The notes under the pieces were generated by a model. The model made no database searches. It was given only the letters and a program-made list of their open reading frames with translations, and was not told the origin of the DNA. A program made the translations under genes and the position numbers. This document shows positions 1 through 10,300 of a stretch of DNA of 55,657 bases, piece after piece. Source of the DNA: JAAYDH01 sp035353055 (GTDB lineage Bacteria > Bacillota_I > Bacilli_A > RFN20 > CAG-826); the NCBI GenBank assembly GCA_035353055.1, contig DAOPYW010000005.1, forward strand, positions 1 through 55,657, read 5' to 3'. The stretch's first letter is position 1. Each line of letters opens with the position of its first letter.

Positions 1-633
1 CATGACATAGATATCTAAGTAAATATTCGCCCAATTAGGCAAACCACCTACTAAAGTACCAGCTTCATAAATTAATGAAGTATTCTCAAGAACATCAAAA
101 CCGGCGTTGTTAAAAGCGGATACTGAGGTAAAAATGGAGTTCCAAACTGCTCGGCCAATATCGTTCGGAAACATAGTGATGAAAACGGGCAGTCCAACCA
201 GCGCTCCCATTAATTCAATAGATAATGAAATGATGATTATTTTCCTCACAAATTTGACAACATCGCCAAAATTTGTGGAATTCACTGCTTGAGATAAGAA
301 ATATCTATCCTTGAATTGTAGTTTAGATTTAAATAGAGTGATAAAAAAGGCTAAGATTGTAATAAATCCTAAACCACCGACCTGTATCAAGGCGAGCATG
401 ACAATCTGGCCTCCGAGGCTCAGTTCACTGCCGATTCCTTTTTGATAGACAGTTAAACCTGTCACACAGGTAGCGCTGGTGGAAGTAAATAGAGCATCAA
501 ACCAGCCATTCCAAGCCCATTGCCCACTGCTCTGAGCCCATGGCATTATGAGCAAAAATGATCCTATCAAAATGATGATAAAGAACGACAGGAGGACTAA
601 GGCATAGGGATTTAAATGCATCCTTTTTTTCAT
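1..633 (-). CDS. trkH: TrkH/KtrB-family potassium uptake membrane protein, 5' part only
   Basis: The reverse strand reads from an ATG at 633-631 through 211 codons to the window edge without a stop, so the 3' part is missing. Visible motifs are STSATCVTGLT (first pore-loop/selectivity region, near residues 47-57) and QVGGLGFIT, both typical of TrkH/KtrB/TrkG K+ translocating subunits, plus a second pore-like segment SVSAFNNAGFD near residues 171-181. Family knowledge: such proteins form the ion pathway and work with a cytoplasmic TrkA/KtrA RCK subunit, which is not in this window. The gene is divergent from the rplK operon. An ATG a few codons upstream (652-650) runs into a stop at once, which supports the start chosen. 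KtrB versus TrkH cannot be settled from the fragment. Confidence 0.9.
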   Translation of the reverse strand, partial: MKKRMHLNPYALVLLSFFIIILIGSFLLIMPWAQSSGQWAWNGWFDALFTSTSATCVTGLTVYQKGIGSELSLGGQIVMLALIQVGGLGFITILAFFITLFKSKLQFKDRYFLSQAVNSTNFGDVVKFVRKIIIISLSIELMGALVGLPVFITMFPNDIGRAVWNSIFTSVSAFNNAGFDVLENTSLIYEAGTLVGGLPNWANIYLDIYVM

Positions 634-659
634 CGAATTTACACTTTCATGTCGTGGGT

Positions 660-688
660 ATTATAAACTACTAATGACAAATTGTCTA
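660..688 (-). promoter_or_regulatory. sigma-A-type promoter for trkH
   Basis: Reading the reverse strand, TAGACA (688-683) is followed after 17 bases by a perfect TATAAT (665-660), 26 bases before the trkH ATG. Confidence 0.6.
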
Positions 689-695
689 TGTTTTG

Positions 696-714
696 CAAAT
701 TGTAAAACAATTTG
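696..714. promoter_or_regulatory. inverted repeat upstream of the trkH promoter
   Basis: CAAATTG, five bases, CAATTTG form a perfect 7-bp inverted repeat 7 bases upstream of the trkH -35 box. It could be a regulator site or only AT-rich chance symmetry. No regulator can be named. Confidence 0.35.
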
Positions 715-784
715 TTTTGTGCAAAGTTTTGGTTAGAGTATTTCAAAGAAATATTTATTGTGTAGGCAAATTGCAAAAAAACTC

Positions 785-940
785 TTGCATTCACGCCCGC
801 ATGTTTGGTATTGTTATCGAGCATGTTGCCTTCATGTATGAGAGCATGGACGCATATGCAATATAGTCTCGTGGGTGAGTGGTGATTCACTCGGAAACCA
901 CGCACGGACCGTATCTAAGAAAAATAGGAGGAAAAGTCAC
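785..940 (+). promoter_or_regulatory. putative promoter and structured leader of the rplK operon
   Basis: TTGCAT (785-790), 18 bases, TATTGT (809-814) is the best promoter candidate. The resulting leader of ~120 nt can form two mutually exclusive stems around 874-902: GAGTG with CACTC, or GTGGT with ACCAC. Competing stems ahead of L11-L1 would suit autoregulation by L1, as known for rplKA operons, but I cannot match it to a defined family. The rest of the 308-base gap after trkH holds nothing else I recognise. Confidence 0.35.
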
Positions 941-1354
941 GTGAGCAAAAAAATCGCAAAAGTCTTGAAGCTAGAACTCCCTGGCGGTGACGCCAAACCA
1001 GGACCTAAGCTTGCTGCAGCGGGCATCAACATGGGCAAATTCTGTGTTGACTTCAATGCCAAAACCGCAGACAGACGTGGGGACATTGTTCCAGTTCTAA
1101 TCACGGCTTATGAGGACAAATCTTATGATTTCGTCATCAAAACATCTCCAGTGGCGAGCTTATTGTTAAAAGCTGCTGGCATTCAAAAGGGAAGTTCCGC
1201 AGGTAGCAAGACTATCGTCGGACATGTCTCTCGCGAACAAATCCGCAAAATCGCGGAGTACAAATTACCTGATCTTAACTGTCTTGACATTGAAACAGCT
1301 GTAAAGATCGTTGAAGGTAGCGCCCTTAATATGGGTATCGCTGTGGACGACTAA
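941..1354 (+). CDS. rplK: 50S ribosomal protein L11
   Basis: L11 is part of the GTPase-associated centre of the large subunit, binding 23S rRNA with L10/L12. The 137-residue product has the family's N-terminal pattern KVLKLELPGGDAKPGPKL and the C-terminal rRNA-binding region with AGIQKGSS (bacterial L11 is usually about 141). The start is the GTG at 941, because AGGAGG sits at the right distance (926-931) and the family begins here; an in-frame ATG at 875 would add 22 residues foreign to L11. First gene of the rplK-rplA pair, 11 bases ahead of rplA. Unlike many Firmicutes, secE-nusG are not directly upstream; a divergent trkH is. Confidence 0.97.
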   Translation: MSKKIAKVLKLELPGGDAKPGPKLAAAGINMGKFCVDFNAKTADRRGDIVPVLITAYEDKSYDFVIKTSPVASLLLKAAGIQKGSSAGSKTIVGHVSREQIRKIAEYKLPDLNCLDIETAVKIVEGSALNMGIAVDD

Positions 1355-1365
1355 GGATAAAGATT

Positions 1366-2052
1366 ATGAAGAGAAATAAAAATTATCTCGCCGCTTTAGC
1401 AAAAGTCGAACACGAAAAACTTTACAGCATCGAGGAAGCCAGCAAATTAGTGAAGGAAACTTCAACTGTTAAATTTGATGCGACCATCGATGTCTCAATT
1501 AAACTCAATGTCGATCCTAAGCAAGCTGATCAACAAGTCAGAGGAACTCTCATCCTTCCAAACGGAAATGGCAAAACCAAAAAAGTGTTAGCCATCACTG
1601 ACAAAGTTGAAGATGCCAAGTCTGCCGGTGCGGATTTCGTCGGTGGCAAGGAAATGCTCGATAAAATCCAAAGCGAAAACTGGTTTGATTTTGATGTCAT
1701 CGTTGCCACTCCAAACATGATGGGAGAAATTGGCAAGTTAGGACGTGTGTTAGGCCCAAAAGGTTTAATGCCCAACCCCAAAACTGGCACAGTTTCACCG
1801 GACATTGCGAAGGCAATCAAGGAAATCAAAGCTGGCAAAATTGAATATCGCGTTGATAAAGAGGGCAATATGCACGTTACCATCGCGAGAGCATCTTTCG
1901 ATGAGGGCAAGATCGCCGAAAATTTAAAGCTTTTCTGCGAAGCTATCATGAAAGCAAAACCAGCCTCTATCAAAAACGTTTACGTTAAAAACGCTGTCAT
2001 CCACACGACCATGGGTCCAGCTATCCACTTCACATTCGAAGGTCGAAAATAA
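1366..2052 (+). CDS. rplA: 50S ribosomal protein L1
   Basis: L1 forms the mobile stalk near the E site and is often a translational repressor of its own operon. At 228 residues it matches the normal bacterial length (~230). The signature VLGPKGLMPNPKTGTV is present near residues 128-143, and the N-terminal Y-(S)IEEASKLVKE is typical. It follows rplK closely and is separated from rplJ by an L10-type leader, so the downstream genes can be controlled separately. Confidence 0.98.
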   Translation: MKRNKNYLAALAKVEHEKLYSIEEASKLVKETSTVKFDATIDVSIKLNVDPKQADQQVRGTLILPNGNGKTKKVLAITDKVEDAKSAGADFVGGKEMLDKIQSENWFDFDVIVATPNMMGEIGKLGRVLGPKGLMPNPKTGTVSPDIAKAIKEIKAGKIEYRVDKEGNMHVTIARASFDEGKIAENLKLFCEAIMKAKPASIKNVYVKNAVIHTTMGPAIHFTFEGRK

Positions 2053-2061
2053 ATTACAGAT

Positions 2062-2155
2062 TTCAATATACCAAAGACAGTAACGGGCGTTGAGCCTTAA
2101 TCATGTTACCGAGGCGTTAGAAATATATTTCTGCCCGTATATTGGAGCCTCAAAA
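2062..2155 (+). promoter_or_regulatory. L10 leader (ribosomal protein autoregulatory RNA)
   Basis: The rplA-rplJ gap carries the hallmarks of the Firmicutes L10 leader: CCAAAGACAG, GCCTTAAT and ACCGAGG, enclosed by a long-range stem ACGGGC (2083-2088) with GCCCGT (2133-2138). Family knowledge: the L10-(L12)4 complex binds this kink-turn RNA and represses rplJL expression. A strong ribosome site AAAGGAGG follows before the rplJ ATG. Confidence 0.8.
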
Positions 2156-2178
2156 AACAAACAAAGGAGGTCAAGAAT

Positions 2179-2667
2179 ATGAATCAACAAGTCTTAGAAG
2201 CAAAACAGAGTGTTGTCAAAGAGATCGTCGAAAAAGCCAAGAAGAGCCAAAGCATTACAATCGCTGAGTTCCGTGGTTTATCCGTCGCTCAAATTCAACA
2301 GTTACGTCGTTCCCTTCAAGAAGTCGGTGCTGAACTATCCGTCTACAAGAACTCTCTTGTCGCTCGGGCGGTTAAAGAACTCGGCTATCAGGGACTCGAT
2401 AGCATGTTAGTTGGTCCAAATGCTTTAGTGTTCTCTAAAGAATTGAGCAATGGTCCAAAAGTTTTGAAGAAATACTCTCGTCGATTCGGAGATGTTTTCA
2501 CCATCAAAGGTGGTGTCGCAGAAGGTAGCACGCTGGGAAAAGCGGGCATTATCGAAGTAGCTGACTTGCCCGGAAGAGAAGGTGTCATCTCGATGTTCTT
2601 ATCGTGCTTACAAGCACCAATTCGTCAATTTGCCTGCACAGTGCAAGCGGTTGCCGATGCAAAATAA
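2179..2667 (+). CDS. rplJ: 50S ribosomal protein L10
   Basis: L10 anchors L7/L12 dimers to the ribosomal stalk. The 162 residues include the conserved N-terminal region with SITIAEFRGLSVAQIQQLRR and the L11/rRNA-binding YKNSLVARAVKELG, then the C-terminal helix that recruits L12. Normal length is ~165. It follows the L10 leader with an AAAGGAGG site and precedes rplL by 22 bases. Confidence 0.98.
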   Translation: MNQQVLEAKQSVVKEIVEKAKKSQSITIAEFRGLSVAQIQQLRRSLQEVGAELSVYKNSLVARAVKELGYQGLDSMLVGPNALVFSKELSNGPKVLKKYSRRFGDVFTIKGGVAEGSTLGKAGIIEVADLPGREGVISMFLSCLQAPIRQFACTVQAVADAK

Positions 2668-2689
2668 TGCCAATTAGGAGGAAATTATC

Positions 2690-3067
2690 ATGGCAAAATT
2701 AACAAAAGAAGAGATCATTGCCTCATTAAAAGAAATGAGCGTTCTCGAACTCAATGAATTAGTCAAAGCTGTCGAAGCTGAATTCGGCGTCACCGCTGCT
2801 GCACCTGTCGCTGCCGCTGCTCACGTCGAAGAAGAAGAAGGACCAGCCGCTGGCCCAACCGAAGTCTCCTTAATCTTAAAGAGCGTCGGCGCTTCTAAAG
2901 TCCAAGTCATCAAAGCAGTCCAAGCCATTACTGGCTTAGGCTTAATGGATGCCAAAAAGTTAACTGATGCTGTTCCAGCTACCATCAAGGAACACATCTC
3001 CCCAGTCGAAGCTGAAGAGCACAAGAAAGCGCTCGTCGCGGCTGGCGCAGAAGTCGAAGTCAAATAG
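2690..3067 (+). CDS. rplL: 50S ribosomal protein L7/L12
   Basis: L7/L12 is the flexible stalk protein that recruits translation GTPases. The 125-residue product shows the N-terminal dimerisation region (KEEIIASLKEMSVLELNELVKA), an Ala/Glu-rich hinge near residues 35-55 and the conserved C-terminal domain with KVQVIKAVQAITGLGLMDAK. A strong TTAGGAGG site precedes the ATG. Confidence 0.98.
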   Translation: MAKLTKEEIIASLKEMSVLELNELVKAVEAEFGVTAAAPVAAAAHVEEEEGPAAGPTEVSLILKSVGASKVQVIKAVQAITGLGLMDAKKLTDAVPATIKEHISPVEAEEHKKALVAAGAEVEVK

Positions 3068-3096
3068 TAATTTCCATTATTCTCGCAAAGTAATCT

Positions 3097-3702
3097 ATGT
3101 CCCATTATTTTCAAAACGATCCCCTTTTAGCGTCAAAAAAGCGTGATATAACTTTGTCAATTGATGGTCAGACACTGCACTTTAAAAGCGATAATGGAGT
3201 GTTTTCCAAAAGTAAGGTCGATGAGGGGAGTATTGCCCTTTTAAAGGTAATTATTCCCCTCCGCCTCACGGGAAAAGTCCTCGATTTAGGATGTGGTTAT
3301 GGCCCTATCGGCTTAACTATCGCCATAACTTCACCAGACGCAAGAGTCGATCTTGCGGATGTCAACGAGCGAGCCCTCACATTGTGCGAGGAGAACGCTA
3401 AATTGCTTGGATTAAGCCAGAGAGTCACTTGCCTTCAGAGTGATATCTACGCCAACATTGAAGGACCATATGATTCAATTGTTGTGAATCCTCCCATACG
3501 CGCTGGAAAGCGCGTTACATACGCCATGTATGAGGGGGCCTTGCAACGCTTAATTGATGGCGGCTCACTATTCGTGGTAATTCGCAAAAACCAAGGCGCT
3601 CCGACCGCAAGCCGATTTATCGAAGGTTTGTTTGGGAACATCTCCCTGTTGGAGAAAGAAAAAGGCTATTGCGTTTATCAAGCCAAAAAGGTGAGCAAAT
3701 AA
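3097..3702 (+). CDS. class I SAM-dependent methyltransferase, RsmC/YbxB-like
   Basis: This 201-residue protein has the SAM-binding motif LDLGCGYGPIG (near residues 63-73) and the catalytic-type motif VNPPIRAGK (near 129-137), which marks the RsmC/YbxB group of N-methyltransferases acting on guanine in rRNA. The N-terminus with SDNGVFSKSKVDEGS matches B. subtilis YbxB, supporting the ATG at 3097 although no strong ribosome site is visible. The position between rplL and rpoB is the same as ybxB in Firmicutes. The exact methylation target is inferred from the family. Confidence 0.9.
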   Translation: MSHYFQNDPLLASKKRDITLSIDGQTLHFKSDNGVFSKSKVDEGSIALLKVIIPLRLTGKVLDLGCGYGPIGLTIAITSPDARVDLADVNERALTLCEENAKLLGLSQRVTCLQSDIYANIEGPYDSIVVNPPIRAGKRVTYAMYEGALQRLIDGGSLFVVIRKNQGAPTASRFIEGLFGNISLLEKEKGYCVYQAKKVSK

Positions 3703-3728
3703 ATATTTAGATTTAAGGAGCCATTAGA

Positions 3729-6700
3729 ATGTCAATTAGAAACATTGCTAAATTAAACAAGTTAAACAATGATCGTTATGATTATTCCCGATTCTCCGGC
3801 AAATTGCCTTTGCCTAATCTCGTGGAGATTCAAACAAAATCCTACGAGGAATTCAAGGAAAAAGGCTTAGATGAAGTCTTTAAAGAGAGCTTCCCCATCA
3901 GCAATTATGCGGACACTCTTTCGATCGACTACGTCTCCGTTCGCTTAGGCGAACCAAAGCATCCTCTCCATGAATGCAAGGCTCAAGATTTGACCTATTG
4001 TGTTCCGATTTACGTCACATTGAGACTCAACCATAAAGCCACCGGCGAAATTCAAGAAGCCGAGGTCTATATGAGCGATTTCCCCTTGATGACAAAGAGC
4101 GGAACTTTCATTGTCAATGGAGCGGAAAGAGTCATCGTTAGCCAATTAGTTCGCTCCCCTGGCGCGTATCTCTCTAAAGAGATGAAGGCTGGCAAAAATC
4201 TCTATGAAGCCGACCTGATTCCAGGAAGAGGAACTTGGCTGCAATTCGAAAGCGACAACAAGGACATTTTATCTGTCCGCATTGATCGCCAAAGAAAAAT
4301 GCACGCCACAATCCTATTGAGAGCTCTAGGTATCGAATCTGACGAAGACCTCGTCAATTTGTTCGGCCACAATGATGCTTTAGAGCTAACGATCAGCAAA
4401 GATGATGATTTGAAAGTCAAGACCGCCAAGACGGCTCTCGTGGAAATCTTTAGAAAGATGAAACCTGGCGAACCGATTACCGAAGAAGGCACGGTTAATT
4501 TCCTCGTTCAGAAATTCTTCGATTCCAAGAGATACGATTTAGGGCGAGCTGGACGTTACAAATATATTAAAAAGCTCGGTATCTACAACCGCTTAGCCAA
4601 CCGAATCCTCGCGGAGAATCTCATCTCCAGCGATGGTGAAGTGCGCTTTAAAAAAGGCTATACTTTGACATCCGAAGATGTCGAAGCATTGAGAAATGAA
4701 GATTTCTTTGAAAAAGGCGCGCACTTGCACATATTGAAAGTCAACGAGCGCCTCGACGACCATGGCAATGTCAACATTGTCAAGGTCTATAAAAACGATA
4801 AAGAGAAGAAGGTCTGCCCCATTATTGGAACCGACCTCAATTCCACCGTTTCCCATGTCACTATCAGTGATATCGTGGCGGTCTTCTCTTATTTCCTCAA
4901 CGTCATGGATGGTTTCGGCACCACTGATGATATCGATCATCTCGGCAATCGCCGCATCCGTTGCGTCGGCGAATTAATTCAAAATCAATTCCGCATTGGA
5001 CTTGGCAAAATGGTCAAGACTGTGCAGCAAAAGATGTCGATTAGCGACCTCGGAAACGTCAAGCCTAAAGCTTTGATCAATCCCCGTCCCTTAACCGCTT
5101 CTATCCGCGAGTTCTTCGCGAGCAGCCAGCTCTCCCAGTTCATGGACCAGACCAACCCTCTCGCCGAGTTGACCAATAAGCGCCGTCTATCCGCCTTAGG
5201 CCCTGGTGGTCTAACCCGCGATCGCGCTTCAACTGAAGTCCGCGACGTTCACGTTTCTCACTATGGACGTATCTGCCCAATTGAAACCCCTGAAGGTCAG
5301 AACATCGGCTTGATTAACAACTTAGCTAGCTATGCTAAAATCAACAAATTTGGCTTTATTGAAACTCCCTATCGAAAAGTCGATAAAGCTCATCATATCG
5401 TTCTAAACGAAGCCCAAGATTCAATCTACTTGAGCGCTGATGAAGAATGGAATTACGTCATCGCTGAAGCCAACATTAATCTCGGCCCCAACGGAGAAAT
5501 TCTCGACGATGAAGTAGTCGCTCGATTCAAAGGCGAAAACGTCATGGCGAAGAAAGAAGATGTCGATTTAGTCGACGTCTCTCCAAAGCAGATCGTCTCG
5601 ATCGCCGCTGGATGTATTCCTTTCTTGGAAAACGATGACACCATGCGTGCCTTGATGGGTGCCAACATGCAGCGTCAAGCACTTCCTCTTTTAAGACCGC
5701 ACGCGCCTATCGTGGGCACGGGATTAGAGCATCAGATTGCTCGCGACTCCGGCTTAGCGATTGTCGCTGTCGAAGAAGGCGTCGTCACTTACACTGACAG
5801 CCGAAACATCGAGATCTTAGAGAAAGGTCAATCCGCTCCTCGCACTTACTATCTCCAAAAATTTGAGCGCAGCAACCAGGGAACTTGCATCAACCAGCAC
5901 TCCGTGGTGAGAGTGGGCGACAAAGTCGCCAAAGGTCAAATTATCGCTGATGGTCCTGCGATGGAAAATGGCGATTTAGCTCTCGGACAAAACGTTACCA
6001 TCGCTTTCATGACTTGGAACGGCTACAACTACGAAGACGCCGTCATCATGAGCGAGCGCTTAGTCAAAGATGATACCTATACCTCAGTCCATATTGAAAA
6101 ATATGAATTAGAGTGCCGCTCGATTCCAAAGCTCGGCGATGAAGAGATCACCGCCGATATTCCTAACGTCTCCACCGAAGCAAAAGCTCACCTCGATGAA
6201 AGGGGTATTGTCGTCGTCGGTACCGAAGTTAAGGAAGGCGATATTCTCGTCGGCAAGGTCACTCCTCGCGGACAGACCGAAGCCACCCCTGAAGAAAAAT
6301 TATTAATGGCTATCTTTGCCGAGAAAACTAACGAAGGCAAAGATGCTTCTCTCCGCGTTCCTCATGGAGGAGCCGGAATTGTACTAGATGTCAAAGTCTT
6401 CAAGCGCGAAGGCAAGAGCAAAGACGTTGAGCTTCCTCCAGGAGTCAACGAAGTTGTCCGCGTCTACATCGTGCAGAAGAGAAAGATCTCCGAAGGCGAT
6501 AAGATGTCTGGGCGCCATGGTAACAAAGGCGTTATCTCTAGAATTTTACCAGAATGCGATATGCCATTCTTACCAGACGGAACTCCCGTCGATATCATGC
6601 TCAACCCCTTAGGCGTTCCTTCCCGTATGAACATCGGGCAGATTTTGGAGGTGCATCTCGGCTTCGCTTTAAGAAAGCTCGGCTACAAGATTGCCACCCC

Positions 6701-7343
6701 TGTTTTTGATGGCATCACCAACGAAGAAATCTTCGCGATGATGGAAAAAGCCAAGATGGATAAAGATGGCAAAACCATCCTCTACGATGGCACGACTGGT
6801 GAGAGATTTGATGAGCGCATCACCGTCGGATGCATGTACATGATTAAACTAGTGCACATGGTCGACGACAAGTTGCACGCTCGAAGCACTGGCCCTTACT
6901 CCCTCGTCACTCAGCAACCTTTGGGCGGCAAAGCTCAAAATGGTGGTCAGAGATTTGGCGAGATGGAAGTCTGGGCTCTCGAAGCCTATGGCGCCGCCCA
7001 CGTCTTACAAGAAATTATTACCATTAAATCTGATGATCGCGTCGGACGTCGCAAGACTTACGAAGCGGTGATCAAAGGACAGGAATTGCCGAAGCCAGGC
7101 ATTCCCGAAGCCTTCAAAGTGTTGGTCAAGGAATTGCAAGCTTTGTCGATGAACGTCGAATTGTTAGATCAAGATGGCACAGCCATCGATATGGATGCTC
7201 TCGCGAAAGAGTCGGAGAAAGAGGAACGCCGCATCAATTCCAATATCCGCAACTTGATTGGCGAAGGTGCCGCTGAGAGCGTCGTCGATGTTGAGGCCAT
7301 CGGTCTCACCACCCACAGCGGCGATGAAAAATTTGATGATTAA
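3729..7343 (+). CDS. rpoB: DNA-directed RNA polymerase subunit beta
   Basis: The beta subunit forms one side of the RNA polymerase active centre. The product is 1204 residues, near the Firmicutes length (~1190). Conserved blocks are seen throughout, including the rifampicin-pocket region SSQLSQFMDQTNPLAEL and RRLSALGPGGLTRDRA (near residues 463-500), the EDA motif in YNYEDAVIMSE and the C-terminal GGKAQNGGQRFGEMEVWALEAYGA. Residue 483 (codon AAT at 5175-5177), equivalent to E. coli His526, is Asn; this substitution was linked to natural rifampicin resistance in Mollicutes. A good site, AAGGAG, lies before the ATG. It is 14 bases ahead of rpoC. Confidence 0.99.
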   Translation: MSIRNIAKLNKLNNDRYDYSRFSGKLPLPNLVEIQTKSYEEFKEKGLDEVFKESFPISNYADTLSIDYVSVRLGEPKHPLHECKAQDLTYCVPIYVTLRLNHKATGEIQEAEVYMSDFPLMTKSGTFIVNGAERVIVSQLVRSPGAYLSKEMKAGKNLYEADLIPGRGTWLQFESDNKDILSVRIDRQRKMHATILLRALGIESDEDLVNLFGHNDALELTISKDDDLKVKTAKTALVEIFRKMKPGEPITEEGTVNFLVQKFFDSKRYDLGRAGRYKYIKKLGIYNRLANRILAENLISSDGEVRFKKGYTLTSEDVEALRNEDFFEKGAHLHILKVNERLDDHGNVNIVKVYKNDKEKKVCPIIGTDLNSTVSHVTISDIVAVFSYFLNVMDGFGTTDDIDHLGNRRIRCVGELIQNQFRIGLGKMVKTVQQKMSISDLGNVKPKALINPRPLTASIREFFASSQLSQFMDQTNPLAELTNKRRLSALGPGGLTRDRASTEVRDVHVSHYGRICPIETPEGQNIGLINNLASYAKINKFGFIETPYRKVDKAHHIVLNEAQDSIYLSADEEWNYVIAEANINLGPNGEILDDEVVARFKGENVMAKKEDVDLVDVSPKQIVSIAAGCIPFLENDDTMRALMGANMQRQALPLLRPHAPIVGTGLEHQIARDSGLAIVAVEEGVVTYTDSRNIEILEKGQSAPRTYYLQKFERSNQGTCINQHSVVRVGDKVAKGQIIADGPAMENGDLALGQNVTIAFMTWNGYNYEDAVIMSERLVKDDTYTSVHIEKYELECRSIPKLGDEEITADIPNVSTEAKAHLDERGIVVVGTEVKEGDILVGKVTPRGQTEATPEEKLLMAIFAEKTNEGKDASLRVPHGGAGIVLDVKVFKREGKSKDVELPPGVNEVVRVYIVQKRKISEGDKMSGRHGNKGVISRILPECDMPFLPDGTPVDIMLNPLGVPSRMNIGQILEVHLGFALRKLGYKIATPVFDGITNEEIFAMMEKAKMDKDGKTILYDGTTGERFDERITVGCMYMIKLVHMVDDKLHARSTGPYSLVTQQPLGGKAQNGGQRFGEMEVWALEAYGAAHVLQEIITIKSDDRVGRRKTYEAVIKGQELPKPGIPEAFKVLVKELQALSMNVELLDQDGTAIDMDALAKESEKEERRINSNIRNLIGEGAAESVVDVEAIGLTTHSGDEKFDD

Positions 7344-7357
7344 GGAGGAAAAATACC

Positions 7358-10300
7358 ATGTTTGATGTAAAGAAATTAACTGCCATTAAAGTGGGACTTG
7401 CCTCCCCAGAGCAAATTCGCAGCTGGTCGCGCGGCGAAGTCTTAAAGCCTGAAACCATTAACTACCGCAGCCAAAAGCCAGAAATGGACGGCTTATACTG
7501 CGAGAAGATCTTCGGTCCTAGCAAGGACTATGAATGCCACTGCGGACGCTATAAGAAGATCCGCTTTGCCGGCGTGGTCTGCGAGAAGTGCGGTGTCGAA
7601 GTGACTTCTAAAGAAGTCCGTCGCGAAAGAATGGGCCACATTGAACTAGCGAGCCCCTGCACCCACATCTGGTACCTCAAAGGTATCCCAAGCCGCATCG
7701 GCTTATTGCTCGACGTCTCTCCTAAGCATTTGGAAGAAGTCGTCTATTACGCCGCTCACATCTGCTTAAATCCTGGCTCAAGTAAAGTCTTATCCTATCG
7801 CGAATTTATCAATGAGCGAAATGGCCGCGAGATCTTTATTCCAGCCCTAAAGGATATCTTAGACAGAGCGATGGAATACGGAATTATCGAAGGCGATGAT
7901 TCTTACAATCGCGCTCTCGAATTAATCGCTCGCTTAGAGAATTACGCGGAAGTCTTTGATTTCCAGAGTAACGCTCGCTTTATCAGCAAGTTCACCGGCG
8001 CTGAATTCGGCGAAGGTGCAGCGGCGATTAAGAGACTTCTCAATGAAGTTGATCTCAACAAAGAAGCTGAAGATATCAACAGCAAAATGAAAGATACCAG
8101 CGCTTTGTCACGCCAGAAATTAACCAAGAGGCTTGAAGTTATTGAAGCTTTTAGAAACTCCAACAACCAACCAGCTTGGATGATCCTCGATGTCATCCCG
8201 GTCATCCCTCCAGATCTACGCCCGATGCTTCAGCTCGATGGTGGTCGTTTTGCCACTTCCGATTTGAACGATTTATATCGCCGCGTTATCTCCAGAAATA
8301 ACCGCTTAAAGAAATTGATCGACATGAACTCTCCTGACGTCATCTTAATGAACGAAAAACGTATGCTTCAAGAAGCGGTCGACGCTCTGATTGATAACGG
8401 CAGAAGAAATAAACCTGTTCAAGGCCCAGGCGGACGCGCTTTAAAATCGCTCAGCTCAGCTCTGAAAGGCAAGCAAGGTCGCTTCAGACAAAACCTCCTC
8501 GGCAAGCGCGTCGACTACTCTGGTCGTTCCGTCATTGCTGTCGGACCAAGCCTAAAGATGTATCAATGCGGCCTTCCTCGCGAGATGGCCATTCAATTAT
8601 TGCGCCCATATATCGCCTGCGAACTCTTAAAGCGCGGGATTGCTAACGCTCATAAGCAAGCCGATAAAATTATCGACCGCTATGAGGATGTTGTCTTTGA
8701 CATCGTCGAAGAGATCATCAGCAAACACCCCGTTTTGTTAAACCGCGCGCCAACTCTTCACCGCCTTGGCATTCAGGCCTTCCAACCAATCCTCGTTGAT
8801 GGAAGAGCCATCCGTTTGCACCCGCTCGTGTGCACCGGATTTAACGCCGACTTCGATGGTGACCAGATGGCCGTCCACCTTCCCTTGAGCCGCGCCGCTC
8901 AAGAAGAAGCCTTACATTTAATGTTAGCCAGCAACAATATTCTTGGACCCAAAGATGGCAAACCAATCGTCACTGGTTCTCAGGACATGGTGCTCGGTAA
9001 CTACTACCTCACTCTTGAAGCTACTAAAGAAGACTTCTTAAAGCGCGCTCAATTAGCCCACGAAAGAGGAGATGAGGATGAGGCGGAAAGATTTGAATTA
9101 TTTGCCGCTAGCGAAGGAAAAGTCTTCAAGAATGTCGACGATCTCCTGCTAGCTTATCAAACCAAGCAAATCCACCTCCATAACCGCATCGCTATCTTAG
9201 GCAGTGCGATGATGAAAAAAGATTTCACCGAAGAAGAGAACAAGAGCTACTTGATCACTTCCGTCGGCAAAGTCATCTTCAATTTAATTTTCCCTGCAGA
9301 TTTCCCCTATTTAAATGCGGTTAACGCCAAGAATTTAAATAACGATCCTGCAACTATCGCCTCATATTTCGTCCCTCGCGGCACCAACGTTCGCGAATAT
9401 ATCGCTAACAGACCGCTCATCAAACCTTTCAAAAAGAAAGACTTGGGCAGCATCGTCAACGATATCTTCCAGCGCTACGATCGCCGCGCTGGTGAAATCG
9501 ATAAATGGGGAGAAGTTATTCAACCCAAGACCAGCGCTGTCCTCGACAAAATCAAGGATCAAGGCTTCCATTACGCCACTGTAGCAGGATTCTCCATCTC
9601 CCTCGATGATATTCACATCGTGCAAGGAAAGGAAGAGATTCTCAAGAGCGGTGACGAAAAGGTCAACAAACTCTCGAAAATGTTCAGCATGGGCTTATTG
9701 ACTGATAAAGAAAGACACGACCAAGTCGTCAAAGTTTGGGATGATGTCAAAAACGAAGTCCAAGCCAAACTGACAGAGCAGTTCCAAGTCGACACCCGCA
9801 ATTCCATATTCATGATGTCCGACTCTGGCGCTCGTGGTAATATGTCCAATATTCTCCAGCTCGCTGGTATGCGTGGATTGATGGGCTCAACCTCTGGTGA
9901 AGCGGTTGAATTGCCAGTTAAATCCTGCTTCCGCGAAGGTATGAACGTCTCTGAATTCTTTATCGCCACCCACGGTGCTCGTAAGGGTGGTGCTGACACC
10001 GCGCTTAAAACCGCTGACTCCGGCTATCTCACTCGCCGACTCGTCGACGTCTCTCAAGATGTCATCGTCCGCGAAGAAGATTGCGGCACTGATCACGGCT
10101 TCGAAGTCCGCGAGATTCGCGACACTTCCCGCAACGCTATCATCGCTTCATTACAAGACCGCTTAGTTGGTCGCTATGCCTTAAATGATGTCGCCCATCC
10201 ACAGACTGGAGAAGTGATCGTCAAAGGCAATACCATGATCAACGAAGAGCAAGCTAAGGCTATCGTCGATGCCGGCATTGAATCAGTCGTCATCCGCTCC

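Noticed and set aside
639..905. Reverse-strand frame of 88 codons ahead of rplK
   Set aside because: It covers the trkH and rplK promoter region, has no ribosome site and its product resembles nothing.
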